This document shows positions 34,389 through 43,128 of a stretch of 64,000 nt of DNA, piece by piece. The first letter of the stretch is position 1. Each line of letters starts with the position of its first letter. This DNA comes from Microvirga massiliensis (GTDB lineage: Bacteria > Pseudomonadota > Alphaproteobacteria > Rhizobiales > Beijerinckiaceae), in assembly GCF_001006805.1 (NCBI RefSeq), contig NZ_LN811358.1:254412-318411 (forward strand). The letters are read 5' to 3'. The notes beneath the pieces are model-generated. The model saw only the letters and a program-made list of their open reading frames with translations, had not been told where the DNA came from and ran no database searches. The translations under genes and the position numbers were made by a program.

Positions 34389-35711
34389 ATGGGCCTGCAG
34401 CAGACGATCGATCTCGCACTCGAATCCCGGATCGGCGACGGAGGTTTGGCGCAGGAGGCGCTCGACAAGGCGTCGGCTCGGGTCGAGAAGGCCGTCGAGC
34501 GCCTGCGGGACGAGGAGCGGACGGGCCGACTGGCGCTCCTGCGACTGCCCTCGACCACGGTCGATCTTGCCGAGATTCGCAGCGCCGCGTCCATGCTTCG
34601 TCAGGACGCCACCGATGTCGTCGTGCTCGGGACGGGCGGGTCGAGCCTGGGCGGGCAGACGCTTGCGCAACTGAAGGATTATGCGGTCCCCGGGGCCGGT
34701 CGCTTCACGGATGCCCCGCGCATCCACTTCCTCGACAATCTGGATCCCGTCACCTTCGAGCACATTCTGCACCGGCTTCCTCTCTCCACGACCCGCTTTG
34801 TCGCCGTGTCGAAATCGGGCGGCACGGGTGAGACCCTGATGCAGACGATTGCCGTGCTCTCGGCCCTGCATCGGGCAGGCCTGAAAGCATCACCCGCCGA
34901 GTCGATTCTCGGGCTGTCCGAACCACGCCGCCCAGGCGTGCGAAATGCTCTGCGCGATCTTCTCGAGCCGGAGGGCGTCCGGTTCCTCGATCACCACACC
35001 GGAGTGGGCGGACGCTACTCAGTGCTCACCAATGTCGGCCTCCTGCCGGCCGCAGTCATGGGGCTCGATCCCGCAGCCGTACGGGCTGGCGCAGCCGAGG
35101 CCCTGGCGCCAGTGCTCTCCGGCAAAAGGATTAAAGAGATACCCGCCGCACTGGGGGCTGCCCTGTCGGTCGCCGCGATGGAGCACGGGAAGGCGATCAC
35201 GGTCATTGCTGCCTATGCGGATCGCCTCGAGCGGTTTACCCGCTGGTGGGTGCAGCTCTGGGCGGAGAGTCTGGGCAAGGACGGCAAGGGCTCTCAGCCG
35301 GTCGCTGCGATCGGACCGGTCGATCAGCACAGCCAGCTGCAGCTCTATCTGGCCGGGCCGAAGGATAAGCTGTTTACCGTCATCACGACGGCCGTGGCAG
35401 GCATCGGCCCGGTGATCGACGCACAGCTCGCCAAGCGGGCCGGCGAAGCGGGTTTCGCGGGCAAGCACATCGGAGATCTCGTCGCCGCCCAGGGACGCGC
35501 CACCGCGGATACGCTGGCCCGGAATGGCCGCCCGACCCGGCAGATCCATCTCGAGCGTCTCAACGAGAAGATGCTCGGAGAACTCCTCATGCATTTCATG
35601 CTCGAGACCATCCTCGCTGGCTGTGCCATGGGTGTCGATCCTTTCGATCAGCCGGCCGTCGAGGAGGGTAAGATTCTCGCGAAGAAGTATCTCGCGGGTG
35701 AGGCCGACTGA
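34389..35711 (+). CDS. pgi: Glucose-6-phosphate isomerase
   Basis: Pgi interconverts glucose-6-phosphate and fructose-6-phosphate. The 440-residue protein is shorter than the E. coli form but has the SIS folds and signatures: VVVLGTGGSSLGGQTL, VAVSKSGGTGETLMQ, GGRYSVLTNVGLLPAA, QLWAESLGKDGKG, PVDQHSQLQLYLAGP. GGAG at 34377-34380, 8 bases before ATG 34389, supports this start; an adjacent TTG at 34386 is possible. Only 8 bases separate it from mutL, which suggests cotranscription. Confidence 0.95.
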   Translation: MGLQQTIDLALESRIGDGGLAQEALDKASARVEKAVERLRDEERTGRLALLRLPSTTVDLAEIRSAASMLRQDATDVVVLGTGGSSLGGQTLAQLKDYAVPGAGRFTDAPRIHFLDNLDPVTFEHILHRLPLSTTRFVAVSKSGGTGETLMQTIAVLSALHRAGLKASPAESILGLSEPRRPGVRNALRDLLEPEGVRFLDHHTGVGGRYSVLTNVGLLPAAVMGLDPAAVRAGAAEALAPVLSGKRIKEIPAALGAALSVAAMEHGKAITVIAAYADRLERFTRWWVQLWAESLGKDGKGSQPVAAIGPVDQHSQLQLYLAGPKDKLFTVITTAVAGIGPVIDAQLAKRAGEAGFAGKHIGDLVAAQGRATADTLARNGRPTRQIHLERLNEKMLGELLMHFMLETILAGCAMGVDPFDQPAVEEGKILAKKYLAGEAD

Positions 35712-35719
35712 GGCGAGGC

Positions 35720-37552
35720 ATGCCCGTTCGCCGACTCGATCCCGTTCTGATCGACCGCATTGCTGCGGGGGAGGTGGTCGAACGTCCCGCAGCAGTCGTG
35801 AAAGAACTTGTCGAGAATGCTCTCGATGCCGGCGCGACCTCGATCGAGGTCGCCATCGAGGCCGGTGGGCGCCGTCTGATCCGCGTCGTCGACAACGGGC
35901 GCGGCATGACTCCGGGCGACCTCGATCTCGCCGTCGAGCGACATGCCACGTCGAAGCTGCCCGACGGCGATCTCTTTGCCATTGAGACGCTGGGCTTCAG
36001 GGGCGAGGCATTGCCGTCGATCGGCGCTGTCGCGCATCTGTCGATCATCACGCGCATCGCCGATGCGGCGACTGGCTCCACCATCGTTGTCGAGTCCGGT
36101 CGCAAGGGCGAGGTCCGGCCGATTGCCGCCGCCCTTGGAACACGCGTCGAGGTGCGCGATCTCTTCGGTGCCGTGCCGGCTCGCCTGAAGTTCCTGAAGA
36201 GTGACCGCAGCGAGGCGCAGGCCGTGGCGGAGACGATCCGCCGTCTCGCCATTGCACATCCGGGTGTACGCTTCACGCTTGCCGGGGACCACATCACCCC
36301 GTTCAGCTTCGCTGCCGAATCTCCGGATCGGACCGGCTTGCTGCGTCGCGCAGGTCGCGTTCTCGGCTCCGAGTTCAGCGAGAACTCCGTGCCCGTGGAC
36401 GTCTCGCGGGAAGGCGTTTCCGTGCGGGGCTTTGCCGGCCTGCCGACCTACCATCGTGGCGCAGCCACGCACGTCCATTTCGTCGTCAATGGCCGGCCCG
36501 TGCGCGACAAGCTGCTCTTGGGTGCCGTTCGTGCCGCCTATGCCGACGTGATGCCGCGGGAGCGCCACCCGGTGCTCGCACTCATGCTCGAACTCGATCC
36601 CGGCTCCGTTGATGTCAACGTCCATCCGGCGAAGACGGAAGTGCGCTTCCGGGACCAGTCGCTTGTGCGCGGCCTCGTGATCGCAGCGCTCAACGAAGCC
36701 ATATTGCGCGGCGGCTTTCGCGCTGCGAGTACCGGCGGCACGCGCACGCTCGAGAGCCTGCGTCCCGAGAGGGGCGGCATGCGTCCGCACGTCGTTTCCG
36801 CCCAGGTACCATCCTTCCGGCACGCCTCCACCTTCGCAGGATGGCAGGCGCCGCTGGAACCTGCACACGGGAACACCGGCTTTCGAGAGGACGCTCCGGC
36901 GCTTCCGGGCGTGTCGGCTCCATCGGCCGACATCCGCACCGTGCCAACGCATGCCGAAGCATCTCTCGACTCACCGCTCGGCGCTGCGCGAGCACAGATT
37001 CACGGGACTTACATCGTTGCGCAGACGCGGGACGGCATCGTCATCGTCGACCAGCACGCGGCCCATGAACGGCTCGTCTACGAGCGGCTGAAGCGCGAGC
37101 GTGCGGAACGGTCCGTGGCCCGACAACTCCTCCTCATCCCGGAGGTCGTCGAACTCGAACCCGTCGAAGCCGACCGCGTGACCGCGGCGCAGCAGGAACT
37201 CGAAGAACTCGGACTCGTGATCGAAAGCTTCGGGTTGGGCGCGGTGCTCGTGCGCGAAGTGCCGGCCGCGCTCGCCGGGGGACGCATCAAGGCGATGGTG
37301 CAGGATGTCGCCGACGCTCTCGCGGAAGCGGATGACGGGCGTACCGCCGTGAGCGAACGCATGGATGCCCTGCTCTCGCGAATGGCCTGCCATGGTTCGG
37401 TGCGGGCCGGACGCCGGCTGAAGCCGGAGGAAATGGATGCGCTCCTGCGCGAAATGGAAGCCACGCCCTTGTCGGGCCAGTGTAACCACGGCCGGCCAAC
37501 CTATGTGGAGTTGAAACTCTCGGACATCGAGCGATTGTTCGGTCGGCGGTAA
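35720..37552 (+). CDS. mutL: DNA mismatch repair protein MutL with endonuclease motif
   Basis: MutL couples mismatch recognition by MutS to strand incision. The 610-residue protein has the GHKL ATPase (KELVENALDAGA, DNGRGM, TLGFRGEALPSIGA), a central linker (about 330-420) and a C-terminal dimer/endonuclease domain. The metal-binding DQHAxxExxxxE motif is intact from Asp444 (DQHAAHERLVYE), with ACHGSVRAG and QCNHGRPT also present. The protein therefore nicks DNA itself, as expected in bacteria without MutH. It follows pgi closely. Confidence 0.97.
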   Translation: MPVRRLDPVLIDRIAAGEVVERPAAVVKELVENALDAGATSIEVAIEAGGRRLIRVVDNGRGMTPGDLDLAVERHATSKLPDGDLFAIETLGFRGEALPSIGAVAHLSIITRIADAATGSTIVVESGRKGEVRPIAAALGTRVEVRDLFGAVPARLKFLKSDRSEAQAVAETIRRLAIAHPGVRFTLAGDHITPFSFAAESPDRTGLLRRAGRVLGSEFSENSVPVDVSREGVSVRGFAGLPTYHRGAATHVHFVVNGRPVRDKLLLGAVRAAYADVMPRERHPVLALMLELDPGSVDVNVHPAKTEVRFRDQSLVRGLVIAALNEAILRGGFRAASTGGTRTLESLRPERGGMRPHVVSAQVPSFRHASTFAGWQAPLEPAHGNTGFREDAPALPGVSAPSADIRTVPTHAEASLDSPLGAARAQIHGTYIVAQTRDGIVIVDQHAAHERLVYERLKRERAERSVARQLLLIPEVVELEPVEADRVTAAQQELEELGLVIESFGLGAVLVREVPAALAGGRIKAMVQDVADALAEADDGRTAVSERMDALLSRMACHGSVRAGRRLKPEEMDALLREMEATPLSGQCNHGRPTYVELKLSDIERLFGRR

Positions 37553-37686
37553 GGAGCGCTGCCGAGAGTACACATGAGCGGCGCATTGCCTGTCGCATCA
37601 ACCGCGCGTCGCTTCCGTCAGCACATAGTGATCCGGCGACACGTCGATTACGTCGTGGGTGATCGAGACCGCCCTGTCCAAAGGCA

Positions 37687-37785
37687 AGAGCCGATTCCGC
37701 TGTCACGGAATCGGCTCTCAACTTCAGCGACCTGCATTTCTTGACGCCGAACCGGATATGCTTCGCCTGAAGTCACCTCGGTTTG
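37687..37785. repeat. RIME-like intergenic mosaic element with strong hairpin
   Basis: A perfect 13-bp inverted repeat (37687-37699 with 37706-37718, 6-base loop) is followed by a CGCCGAACCGGATATGCTTCG-type segment resembling the second palindrome of rhizobial RIME elements (recognised from memory). It occupies the 341-base gap (37553-37893) between convergent mutL and the LuxR-type gene and could terminate both. The rest of the gap shows no gene. Confidence 0.6.
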
Positions 37786-37893
37786 AGATTGCAGACTCCA
37801 CCTCGGGTAAGCGTTCCGCTCTGCTGCGTCGTGAGAACCTGTCTCGCTAGTCCTGTCAAAGTGCAGGAGACTTAAGCCCTGAGGGCTGCCGCT

Positions 37894-38688
37894 TCAGTGG
37901 TTCTCCAGCATCATCCGGCGCCGATCCTCGGCCGCGAACAGTTCGGCTGTCTTGAATGCCACCTCCGTCCGGTTCCTGGCCTTGAGCTTCTTCATGATGT
38001 TGCGGACATGAACCTTCACCGTGCTCTCGCACATGTTGAGTTCATACGCGATCATCTTGTTGGCTTTCCCCTCGCGCAAGGCTTTCAGCACCGCTGTCTG
38101 ACGGCTCGTGAAACCGCTTCCGCTATTCTCGGCGACAGTCTGATCCGAGGTCTCGATCGTGCGGCGGCAGGTCAGAAGGCTGCTGACGGGAACGTATGTT
38201 CCGCCGGCAGCGACCAAGTGCATTGCCTCGACCGCAACGCTGAGCGGTACGCTCGAAGGGATGTATCCCTGCACACCATTGTTCAGGGCACCGATGATAT
38301 CCTCCGGATCTTCTTCGTCCGAGAGGAGTACGACCGGAGGGGCGCCCGGCCCTTGCTTGATGAGCGTCAGTTCGCGCGCGAGTTCCTGACTGTGGAGCCG
38401 GCCCTGGTTGACGTGCAGTATAACCAGGCAAGCAGGCGCCGCTTCTTGCCGCTGTTCCAGCCATTCGGCTGCCGATGAGAACGACAGGATCGCGGAGCCG
38501 GTGTCAGTTGCCTTCAGGGCGTGAGCGAGGCACTCGCGGCTCAGCACCCTGTGATCGATGAGTACGATCGTCCGCTCAGCTGGAGGCGGCATCTGATTAA
38601 GCACATCGCCCTCCAATTCCTTTGTTCTTGGAGATCCGTTAGGCCGCGACTTCTCCGCTCGCTCCGGGACTGAATGCAAATCAATCAT
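37894..38688 (-). CDS. LuxR/FixJ-type transcription regulator with pseudo-receiver
   Basis: This 264-residue DNA-binding protein has a receiver-like domain (about 38-160) and a C-terminal LuxR helix-turn-helix (SGFTSRQTAVLKALREGKANKMIAYELNMCESTVKVHVRNIMKKL). The phospho-acceptor position reads ILHVNQG, with His92 where Asp is expected, and the acidic pocket is only partly kept (LIDHR), so control by phosphorylation is unlikely. It may respond to a ligand, a partner or its own level. AAGGG, 7 bases upstream, supports ATG 38688. It is monocistronic with a long gene-free region upstream. Confidence 0.88.
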   Translation of the reverse strand: MIDLHSVPERAEKSRPNGSPRTKELEGDVLNQMPPPAERTIVLIDHRVLSRECLAHALKATDTGSAILSFSSAAEWLEQRQEAAPACLVILHVNQGRLHSQELARELTLIKQGPGAPPVVLLSDEEDPEDIIGALNNGVQGYIPSSVPLSVAVEAMHLVAAGGTYVPVSSLLTCRRTIETSDQTVAENSGSGFTSRQTAVLKALREGKANKMIAYELNMCESTVKVHVRNIMKKLKARNRTEVAFKTAELFAAEDRRRMMLENH

Positions 38689-39617
38689 GTTGCCGCCCTT
38701 TCACTTTCTCAGAAGTTCCACTTCGAATGACCTCGAAGAAACTTTTCGTCTGTATCGGGATGCACTCGGGCACTGAGCGAAGCCAGATGCCGGCGACCGA
38801 GCAGATCCGTCTCTCATCCTCGAGATTTACGCATTACGCACGACTAGCGCTTCACGCCCGGAGGTGGCTCGTGACAAGGACGATGCGCAGTTCCATACCA
38901 GAGTAATCGGCTGTTTGCCTCTCCAGGCCGGAATGCATGTCCTCCACGATATTCAAGCCCGGGATGCCCCGTGCTCGCTACCCATTCCCTACGCGAACCG
39001 GAACTCGGCACAATCATCCGTGAGGAAGAGTACCCCACGGAGTGAAGGAGGCATTGAACGCAACCTCGTCGTGGGTGCCCAAGAGTAACCTGTCGCTTCC
39101 GCTGCAAGCTTCCCAAGAGACGCCGCAGATCTTGAAAACCTATCGGCCACTCGAGACGCGCTAAGCCATTGTTCTGACGCGGCATGCACCGGAAGATACC
39201 CGAACCAGGTCGGAGCGCGAGTGTTTGGCGGGATACTCGCTACCCCCACGGTCAACAACATTAACGTAAATTTAACATCGCGCAAGGGCTTGATCTATTG
39301 CTGTCGACGTGCCGCTTGCCCAAGTGGGTCGCACCTTCCCCTACGGCCGATCAGGTCGATGGCTTGGATCATCTGGAGAAATCAGGCCGGATCTCCCTTG
39401 ATGCCTGCCGAAGTCATGGCGAATGCTGTCCATCCGGGAGGCCGGCTCCGCCTCATGGCGGTGTCATGCTACTCCTTAAGAGGTAGCTTCCCGCCTGGTC
39501 ATCCAGGAGCCTCTATGGGAGCGGGAGCGATGCCGGATAGGGCCTTCCGCTTCGACGCGGACGCTCCGGAGAGCCCGCTCCGAGCCTGCCTTCACATCCT
39601 TCCTTGGATATGCTCGA
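38689..39617. other. Gene-poor region of about 930 bases
   Basis: Short frames on both strands here lack ribosome sites, domain features or the codon bias of neighbours, so I call no gene. An AT-rich patch near 39258-39285 (ACATTAACGTAAATTTAAC) could be a promoter or protein-binding site. A noncoding RNA or decayed gene is possible but not shown. Confidence 0.5.
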
Positions 39618-39848
39618 TCAGCGGAAGGATTGATCGAGCCTGATCGAGCAAACGACCACGCCGGCGGCGTCGGCAATATGGAGGCGCCAGCCGGCCCAGC
39701 CGATCGCCGAGGATGGATCGGATCGCCACAACTCCTCGATCTGCGTCAACGCTTCCGTGCGAGCGTCCTCGAGATTCGAGATTTCAACACCGTCCTCGTC
39801 GGGAATGGCGTCGTACAGGTCGGCCAAGTGGAAGAAATATCGCGCCAC
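39618..39848 (-). CDS. DUF6894-type small protein
   Basis: This 76-residue protein fits the small family common in Methylobacteriaceae and relatives that begins MARYFFHL and continues IPDEDGVEISNLEDARTEAL, with a C-terminal GWRLHIADAAGVVVCSI. Function is unknown; no signal or membrane segment. The start is GTG 39848, which gives MARYFFHL and has GGAG 7 bases upstream; an in-frame GTG at 39863 would add five residues. Neighbours give no functional hint. Confidence 0.8.
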   Translation of the reverse strand: MARYFFHLADLYDAIPDEDGVEISNLEDARTEALTQIEELWRSDPSSAIGWAGWRLHIADAAGVVVCSIRLDQSFR

Positions 39849-40231
39849 GATCGGTCTCCGCACTTCAACTATTTGCCTGCAGAGCCGTCACGAAGTGCAA
39901 CGGATTATTTCGGGGCGAAAGGATCCCTATTTCGAGGAATTGAGCAAGCCGAGTCCATCGGATGCCCCTCCATGTCCTTCGGCTGATCCTCATCGGGACG
40001 TAGCACTACCGCGGTTCCTGCTGGAGTGCTCTCGAGAGTTCAATTCTGCGAAGCGGAGGTCATTGGCAGAAGTCAAAGAGAGCATTATCGCGTTTGCCGC
40101 CATGGCGAGTGGTGGTGTGGCGATCCGGACGTTGGTGCGCACGGCTCTTGGATTGGTGGCCTCCGGCTCGCGCAATGACAGCGTGGTGCCGGAAGGCCAT
40201 TTCATGCGTCAGGATCGCCCGGGGAACACCC
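39849..40231. other. Intergenic region with degenerate repeat
   Basis: This 383-base stretch between the DUF6894 gene and the end of ilvD contains the degenerate repeat at 40101-40179 and otherwise only weak frames that run into ilvD antisense. No gene is supported. Confidence 0.5.
40101..40179. repeat. Degenerate copy of the REP/BIME-like repeat
   Basis: The right arm (GGATTGGTGGCCTCCGGCTC... to CAATGAC, 40150-40179) matches the 7045-7072 arm, sharing GCCTCCGGCTCGC. The left arm (40101-40126) is its imperfect complement. It lies 53 bases beyond the ilvD stop. Confidence 0.55.
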
Positions 40232-42073
40232 TCATTCCGGCACGACCCGGACTGCCCCTTTCGCGGCACTCGTCGTCATGGCGGCATAGGCCCGCAGCGC
40301 GGTCGAGACCGTCCGTTGGCGGTTGGCGGGCTTCCAGCCCTTGTCGCCGCGCGCCTGCATGGCGGTACGACGTCGGGCGATGTCCTCATCCGGCACGGCT
40401 AGCCGGATCGTGCGGTTCGGGATGTCGATCTCGATGAGGTCGCCTTCCTCGACGAGCCCGATGAGCCCGCCCTCTGCAGCTTCGGGGGACACGTGTCCGA
40501 TCGACAGGCCGGAGGTGCCACCGGAGAAGCGGCCATCCGTGATCAGCGCGCAGGCTTTGCCGAGGCCCTTCGACTTCAGATAGCTCGTCGGATAGAGCAT
40601 TTCCTGCATGCCCGGCCCGCCGCGGGGCCCCTCGTAGCGGATGACCACCACGTCACCGGCCTTGACGGCCCCGCCGAGAATGCCCTGCACGGCCGCATCC
40701 TGGCTCTCGAATACGCGCGCTGGCCCCCTAAAGGCTAGGATGCTTTCGTCGACGCCCGCCGTCTTCACGATACATCCATCTTCGGCGAGATTGCCAGTCA
40801 GCACCGCCAAGCCGCCATCTTTCGAGAAGGCGTGCTCCGCGTCGCGGATGACACCCTTCTCGCGGTCGAGATCGAGCTCCTCGTAGCGGCGCTCCTGGCT
40901 GAAGGCCACTGTCGTTGGGACCCCGCCCGGCGCGGCCTCGAAGAAGGTCCGCACCGCCTCGCTGCTGGTGCGCCGCACGTCCCAACGGTCGAGGGCATCG
41001 CCGAGGGTCTCGGCATGCACGCTCCCGACATCCCGGTGCACGAGGCCGGCCCGATCGAGCTCGCCCAGGATCCCCATAATGCCGCCGGCGCGGTGTACAT
41101 CCTCGACATGAACGTCCGGGACCGCAGGAGCGACCTTGCAGAGCACCGGAACCCGGCGAGAAAGCCGGTCGATGTCGCGCATCGTGAAATCGACCTTGGC
41201 TTCGTGCGCCGCGGCGAGGAGGTGCAGTACCGTGTTGGTGGACCCGCCCATGGCGATATCGAGGGTCATCGCGTTCTCGAAGGCCTCGAAGGTGGCGATC
41301 CCGCGGGGCAGCACCGAGGCGTCGTCCTGCTCGTAGTAGCGCCGCACCAGGTCAACGATGAGGTGCCCGGCCTCGACGAAGAGGCGCTTGCGGTCGGCAT
41401 GGGTCGCTAGCACCGTGCCGTTGCCGGGCAGTGCCAGGCCGAGCGCCTCCGTGAGGCAGTTCATCGAGTTCGCCGTGAACATGCCGGAGCACGAGCCGCA
41501 GGTCGGGCAGGCCGAGCGCTCGATCGTCCGGACCTCGTCATCGGTCAGTGTATCATCGGCGGCAGCGACCATCGCGTCGACGAGGTCGAGAGCTCGGAGC
41601 TTGCCGCGCAGGTTGACCTTGCCGGCCTCCATTGGGCCGCCGGACACGAACACGGTCGGGATGTTCATGCGCAGGGACGCCATGAGCATGCCGGGGGTGA
41701 TCTTGTCGCAGTTCGAGATGCAGACCAGCCCGTCCACGCAATGGGCATTCGCCATGTACTCGACGGAGTCGGCAATGATCTCGCGGGAGGGCAGGCTGTA
41801 GAGCATGCCGTCATGGCCCATGGCGATGCCGTCATCCACTGCAATGGTGTTGAACTCCTTCGCGACGCCGCCGGCCTTCTCGATCTCGCGCGCGACCAGC
41901 TGGCCGAGATCCTTCAGGTGCACATGGCCCGGGACGAACTGCGTGAAGGAGTTGACGACGGCGATGATCGGCTTGCCGAAATCCTCGTCCTTCATGCCCG
42001 TCGCCCGCCAGAGGCCACGGGCGCCTGCCATGTTGCGGCCGTGAGTGGACGTACGTGAGCGATACTGGGGCAT
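40232..42073 (-). CDS. ilvD: Dihydroxy-acid dehydratase
   Basis: IlvD dehydrates 2,3-dihydroxy acids in valine, leucine and isoleucine synthesis. The 613-residue protein has the Fe-S ligands in DGLVCISNCDKITPGML and CPTCGSCSGMFTANSMN, an early AVVNSFTQFVPGHVHL segment, and the C-terminal DGRFSGGTSGLSIGHVSPEA. The ATG at 42073 gives the normal MPQYRSRTSTHGRNMAGARGL start; the frame upstream of it is not conserved-looking. It is transcribed away from the LysM gene with a 194-base divergent promoter region. Confidence 0.97.
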   Translation of the reverse strand: MPQYRSRTSTHGRNMAGARGLWRATGMKDEDFGKPIIAVVNSFTQFVPGHVHLKDLGQLVAREIEKAGGVAKEFNTIAVDDGIAMGHDGMLYSLPSREIIADSVEYMANAHCVDGLVCISNCDKITPGMLMASLRMNIPTVFVSGGPMEAGKVNLRGKLRALDLVDAMVAAADDTLTDDEVRTIERSACPTCGSCSGMFTANSMNCLTEALGLALPGNGTVLATHADRKRLFVEAGHLIVDLVRRYYEQDDASVLPRGIATFEAFENAMTLDIAMGGSTNTVLHLLAAAHEAKVDFTMRDIDRLSRRVPVLCKVAPAVPDVHVEDVHRAGGIMGILGELDRAGLVHRDVGSVHAETLGDALDRWDVRRTSSEAVRTFFEAAPGGVPTTVAFSQERRYEELDLDREKGVIRDAEHAFSKDGGLAVLTGNLAEDGCIVKTAGVDESILAFRGPARVFESQDAAVQGILGGAVKAGDVVVIRYEGPRGGPGMQEMLYPTSYLKSKGLGKACALITDGRFSGGTSGLSIGHVSPEAAEGGLIGLVEEGDLIEIDIPNRTIRLAVPDEDIARRRTAMQARGDKGWKPANRQRTVSTALRAYAAMTTSAAKGAVRVVPE

Positions 42074-42267
42074 GAGGACAACCTGATGATGCTGGGAGTG
42101 AGCCGTGCTTAGACTGCCGGCTCCGGAACTTGCAAGCCGGGAATAGCACTTCGGAGGGTTCCGCGTCCGAGCCTGAGGTTGCTCATTCGGCACCTTGGCG
42201 CCCGCGGAAGGGAACTTGAGAGAATGGTCGCGGTTGCTCCCAAAATCCCTCCAACGGGAGATCTGCC

Positions 42268-42990
42268 ATGAGGCGGCTCGAATTCGCTCTCCCCCTTGTC
42301 GCGGTGTTGCTCGCCGCTGGAACTGGTGCTGCCGAGGCCCAGACGCCCTCAGCAGCCTGCGGCGACAAGGTCACGGTTCAGGGTGGCGACACGCTGAGCA
42401 GCATCGCGCAGCGATGCAACGTCAGCGAGCGCAGCCTGATGCGCCTCAACCCTCGCGTCGATGGCTCGAGCGATCTGCGCGCTGGCATGGAAATCAGGAT
42501 CCGCGGCGAGTCTAGTCCGGGGGATTCGGATCTCGTCGGACGGCTACGCTCCTTCGCGAACGAGGCCGCGGATCTGCTGTCGGGGCTTGCCCGGGATGCG
42601 CAGACCACGGCCGAAGACATCCTGGCCAAAAATCCCGATCTGCGCCAGCGCCTGGAACGCTGGAGCGAGCAACTCCGTGGCAATCCGGCAGAGACCGGCG
42701 AAGGGACAATCTCAGTTTCACCGTCGGAGGGCCCGGTCGGCGCGACCGTCACCGTGACGGCGAAAGGCCTTCCGCGCGATACCAACGTGGTGATCGGCGC
42801 CGGCCGGCCGCAAGCGGCCTATCAGGTGATCGAGCGGGCGAAGACGGGGTCGGACGGGACCCTGCGGACGAGCGTGCGCATCCCCGATTGGGCCGGCGAG
42901 GCGGACCGCCTCGTGATCGTCGTCGCGGCAGAGAATTCCGATTGGACTCTTCGCTCGCAGCCGATCCGGGTGACGGGCACGCGCCTTTAG
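42268..42990 (+). CDS. LysM-domain exported protein
   Basis: This 240-residue protein has a signal peptide (RRLEFALPLVAVLLAAGTGAAEA), one LysM peptidoglycan-binding module (KVTVQGGDTLSSIAQRCNVSERSLMRLNPRVDGSSDLRAGMEIRI, about 35-80), a helical linker, and a C-terminal beta-rich domain (ISVSPSEGPVGATVTVTAKGLPRDTNVVIGAG) resembling Ig-like repeats. No catalytic domain is present, so it may be a wall-bound scaffold or sensor. GGGAG 7 bases upstream supports ATG 42268. Confidence 0.87.
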   Translation: MRRLEFALPLVAVLLAAGTGAAEAQTPSAACGDKVTVQGGDTLSSIAQRCNVSERSLMRLNPRVDGSSDLRAGMEIRIRGESSPGDSDLVGRLRSFANEAADLLSGLARDAQTTAEDILAKNPDLRQRLERWSEQLRGNPAETGEGTISVSPSEGPVGATVTVTAKGLPRDTNVVIGAGRPQAAYQVIERAKTGSDGTLRTSVRIPDWAGEADRLVIVVAAENSDWTLRSQPIRVTGTRL

Positions 42991-43128
42991 AAGCGCGCTT
43001 CAGTCCGGCACTGCAAATTAGGCAGGAGCCCCGCCGGACACAATTGTAACGACGCGGTTGCAAAGTCCGAGAACATTGGCATCTGTTTCGGCCCGATACT
43101 TGGGGCATCAGAGAGCACCGGCGGCGTT

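Noticed and set aside
38989..39285. 98-residue minus-strand frame with a hydrophobic start
   Set aside because: No ribosome site, and the remainder does not look like a mature exported protein.
39221..39643. 140-residue plus-strand frame with a GTG start and a GGAG nearby
   Set aside because: The composition is irregular, it overlaps the real DUF6894 gene in antisense and no domain is visible.
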